In this document: positions 60,936 through 64,000 of the stretch, one piece after another | How positions within the stretch are numbered: position 1 is the stretch's first letter | Layout of the letters: every line of letters starts with the position of its first letter | Source: Leptobrachium leishanense | Taxonomy: Eukaryota > Chordata > Amphibia > Anura > Megophryidae | Direction of reading: 5' to 3' | DNA length: 64,000 bases | Assembly: GCA_009667805.1 (NCBI GenBank) | Contig: CM019069.1 | Coordinates: 99,855,204 to 99,919,203, forward strand | Notes under the pieces: generated by a model | The model's input: the letters and a program-made list of their open reading frames with translations, nothing else | Database searches by the model: none | Told to the model about the DNA's origin: nothing | Translations under genes and position numbers: made by a program

Positions 60936-61620
60936 GGACTCTCCCATTTACCCCTAGCACTCTGTCCTTTTTTGAAGTGAACAAAAGAACCCAAAACTGT
61001 TTATATTACTATATATGTATATAATCGTATAAGGTCTATCTGATCAAACTGCCTAAATACTTTTCATTTAATCTTTTCATTCACATATAATTATGTTTCA
61101 CCTAATACTCACCTATATATTCTTCATGTGTATATACTGTCCTATTTAGTTGCTATACTAAACCAAGTAATTTAAGTTTGGGCTAATCTCCAATAGATAT
61201 TCCCATTTAGTATACTAATTTTCATATGTAAATGCTGTAATAGAACATATGGCGTGGCGAGTGCTCAACTTGATTATTATGGATACGTATAAAAGTTATG
61301 TCAGGTAGAAATGGGCTCCTAACAGAAGTTTGAGGTCATAGACTTCTCTTTGCATAGCCCGAATATACAAGCCGATATGAAACGGCATGTGCTTTGACCT
61401 GATTGGCCAACAGTTACCATGTGACGCACGGAGATGTGCGGTCACGTGATGCAGAAGTAATTTTATGCTCCGCTTTTGGATTACCGGCGCGGCAAACAAT
61501 TTGCCCAGCTGAGAGACAGCATAAATATGGAGCGGGGGGGAGTACATTATTCACGCTCTGGACGAAGCCGTGTAGAGACGGCAAAACGCGCTTCAGCGTT
61601 TCATGTTTTTGGTGATGGTA
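60936..61620 (+). mobile_element. Penelope 3' region / LTR-like part
   Basis: Follows the GIY-YIG frame and contains the hammerhead-like relic at 61554-61598. No coding sequence. Confidence 0.5.
61554..61598 (+). ncRNA. Decayed hammerhead-like motif of the Penelope element
   Basis: Stem I CGCT/AGCG (61554-61557/61595-61598), GGACGA core strand, stem II GCCGT/ACGGC (61567-61571/61578-61582), AAAAC where GAAAC is expected, then GCGC. Position after a GIY-YIG domain fits a Penelope LTR. Several core bases differ from consensus. Confidence 0.45.
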
Positions 61621-62550
61621 TCTTGTTTTTAACAGTTCACTTATTATGGCGGTTTATCATGGTTCCTGATTATTTAAATATTTGGTGATATTTTGAGCGT
61701 CAATCTTCCTGTCTGTATGTTGTGATTACAGGGACAGTATAGAAATCAAACAAACTAGGGACATATATCGGGTATCTATAGGTTTCCTGATTTCTGTCTG
61801 TGTGTATGTGGCTAGTAATTATTTTTACGGCTGCTGAACTGTGGACGAGTATGGAGCTTTGTTACTAGTGGACCTGAAGCCCTTTTTTTCTGCTCCCCCT
61901 AAATGTGCAGTACACTGCCAATATAGGGTCAGCATAGATATCTACAGTCTTCGTGAGAGTTGTCTATTTATTTTGGACCCTCATGTTGTCAACACTTCTA
62001 TACATTTGTGGGCTTCTAATCGGTTTATGACCAAGAATCACATTGGCCTTTATTAAGTCCTAATCACTATGTTCTATCATCTCTTTATTTTGCAATTTAT
62101 GCAGTGATAGCAGGCAGTGTTAATATCTAGGTGTCTCTATGTAAGACATGTATAGACACAGACTCTTTTTTCCTGTATAAATTGGGGACAGTCGCCGCAA
62201 TTATTGCCGAGAGAGAGGGCCGAGTGGTCAGCTGTGATGGGTGCATGCAGCGGACGACGGACGCATTTATATACCGAGATTGCACATTAACCTGTTGCTC
62301 TATTCTTCTCTTCCACTACAGATGCACCTGCATGCTTGGGGACAATTGTGTCACATACCTCCATGAATGAATTGTAGAAGTATGGATCATCAGCTGCTAT
62401 GACTGTTACGATCTGTTATACAGACTTTTGTCAATTTAATTATTTTACATGTACAATAGGCTTCATTTATATGTTGTTACATTTGTTAAGGTTATTTGTG
62501 GCTATTGAAATGTGCATGTACCGATACTAGTGAAAAAGGAAAGAAATTGA
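61621..62550. other. No gene recognised
   Basis: Possibly more Penelope untranslated sequence; no boundary or coding signal found. Confidence 0.35.
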
Positions 62551-62558
62551 ACCTGGAG

Positions 62559-63932
62559 CAGGGGCGGACTGACCCATCGGGCACTCTGGCACTACCCGAG
62601 GGCCCGCGGGTTGGTAGGGGCCCGGTTTTGACACTCACAGTGGCCCCACTATTTTCCCTCAGCTCCGGTCAACGGAGCTATAATCATCAGTCTGTGACAG
62701 TCCAGGGCCTGGCAGCGTCCTCCCAAACTGCCGCGGCGGCGCGGCAGCATGCCTGTCTCACTCCCACATTCTTACTACGAGCATGGCATGCTGCACCCCC
62801 TCACGTGATGCACACACACTGCGGCAGAAGAGGGCAAGCGGAGGAAAAAGGCTTGTCAGTTCTTTCTGCTTTTGCTGCGCAGGAAGTCGCTGGATTGCAT
62901 TCGAGGAGGAGTCTGGCTCAGTGAGTTAGGGTGAGCACTCAGGGGACAGGCTGAGATACGGGAATGGGCCCTCAGACAGGCGAGTTGTATGTGTCCAAAA
63001 CGGCTCAGCAAGCATAGGAGGAGGGCCTGGGTCTATGGGGACCATGGGTATTGTGAATGGAGGCGTTTGCCTCTCTATTGTTACCTTACTTCTCCACCTC
63101 TTACACACGAGGCCTGACGGCCCCGGCCTTGTTCACAATGCGGTGGGTCCTTTGGAAATGCAGCCTGCCTGGCAGGTTTATAGGCCATGGACTGGTATGC
63201 TATGGGGCGGTGATGATGAACTGGTATGCTATGGGGGGGGGGTGATGAACTGGTATGCTGGGGGTGATGAACCGATATGCTGGTATGCAGGGGTGAGTAA
63301 CATGACAATTGATATCCTGGGGGGGGTGTTGAATTGATATCCTGGGGGGGGATGAATAACATGACAACTGATATGCTGGGGGGGTTGAATAAGTCAGTAC
63401 GATACATTACTGTGAGTTTTATTGCTGTGGAACTCTGTGATACATTCCTACACACTGCACCTTACTGTGAGTTTTATTGCTATGGATCTCAATGGTCCAT
63501 CCATACACACCGCACATTACTGTGAGTTTTATTGCTGTGCAGTTCTGTAATGTGATGTGTAGTGTGACAGTGATGTACAGACAGTATCTTTTAAAGTGAT
63601 CGTATGTTTCCCACAGGGACATTCCGTGTCATGGCGCAGCCTTAGCTGCAATGGCAGGCTGCAGCAGAGCGGTGGCTATCTGTAAGTCTGGAGGGGGCAC
63701 ATTGGATTCCTCCAATTCGCTGCTGGGTCCAAGTTGTTTTTCTTCACACAATTTTCAAAAAGATTATTTTAATGAGTTCAGAAATAACTTGTTTAGCACA
63801 ACAATGTACATATGGGTTTTGCGTTGTAGGGGGTGGGGTTTTGTATGGGTGTGACCTCCTGTGGGTGCGACACGCGGGGGCCCCATGATCTCTACATGCC
63901 CGGGGGCCCCATTAGTTATCAGTCTGCCCCTG
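62559..63932. mobile_element. hAT element (non-autonomous), 1374 bp, exact 8-bp target duplication
   Basis: Inverted ends CAGGGGCGGACTGA and TCAGTCTGCCCCTG (one mismatch), flanked by ACCTGGAG (62551-62558, 63933-63940). The interior has a short TGATGAACTGGTATGCTGGGGG-type minisatellite (63180-63390) and three GTGAGTTTTATTGCTGTGG repeats (63410-63545) shared with 7060-7640. No transposase frame. Confidence 0.93.
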
Positions 63933-64000
63933 ACCTGGAGTGTCACACTTCAGCTAAATGTGATTAACCCACTTCTTATGGTGTAGTCCTGTTGTGAGGA

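Overview
The window is vertebrate nuclear DNA, most likely from an anuran amphibian. It has one interrupted host gene on the minus strand with short exons and clean GT/AG boundaries. The rest is dense with transposons typical of frogs: several Tc1-like families, TTAA-flanked MITEs, hAT and Harbinger MITEs, L1, CR1 and L2 LINEs, Penelope-like elements, a Gmr1/PNMA-like LTR retroelement and an env-bearing endogenous retrovirus. The species cannot be named from the sequence. There are no bacterial features. A run of 100 N at 35749-35848 is an assembly gap.

The host gene is GTF3C1 (TFIIIC largest subunit). Eight consecutive exons lie, in transcription order, at 59388-59307, 58870-58758, 57309-57247, 55594-55501, 47270-47098, 47013-46729, 32057-31807 and 24344-24076. 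They join in one open frame of about 443 codons. The last exons of the gene are not recognisable in 1-24075, so that interval is probably one transposon-filled intron, and both gene ends lie outside the window.

Region by region. 1-3533: 3' part of an LTR element with PNMA-like gag and an aspartic protease but no recognisable RT or integrase, ending in a 1050-bp LTR. 3573-5192: Tc1 element with an uninterrupted 339-aa transposase. 6500-7640: hAT-derived repeat. 7813-14837: a Tc1 element that received a solo LTR and a Penelope-like element, the latter itself hit by another Tc1, a gypsy solo LTR (with an L2 piece) and a TTAA MITE. 14840-17440: Penelope and L1 debris. 17577-22122: TTAA MITE with nested insertions. 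22500-23923: env plus LTR of an endogenous retrovirus. 25686-27492: Tc1 with a hAT MITE inside. 28825-30064: short L1-headed retroposon. 30186-31139: hAT element. 32592-40286: full-length L1 with a 16-bp target duplication. 40718-42602: CR1. 44378-45680: 52-bp tandem array. 47830-50761: Tc1 split by a hAT element full of tandem repeats. 50837-52010: another Tc1-type element. 53978-54835: L2. 57435-58075: solo LTR. 60549-61620: Penelope GIY-YIG fragment. 62559-63932: hAT element.

The most interesting threads are the nested insertion history with exact target duplications, four hammerhead-ribozyme-like motifs in Penelope-type sequence or sequence resembling it, a young L1 whose ORF2 may be intact across the assembly gap, and the gag-protease element whose two ORFs overlap as ATGA.
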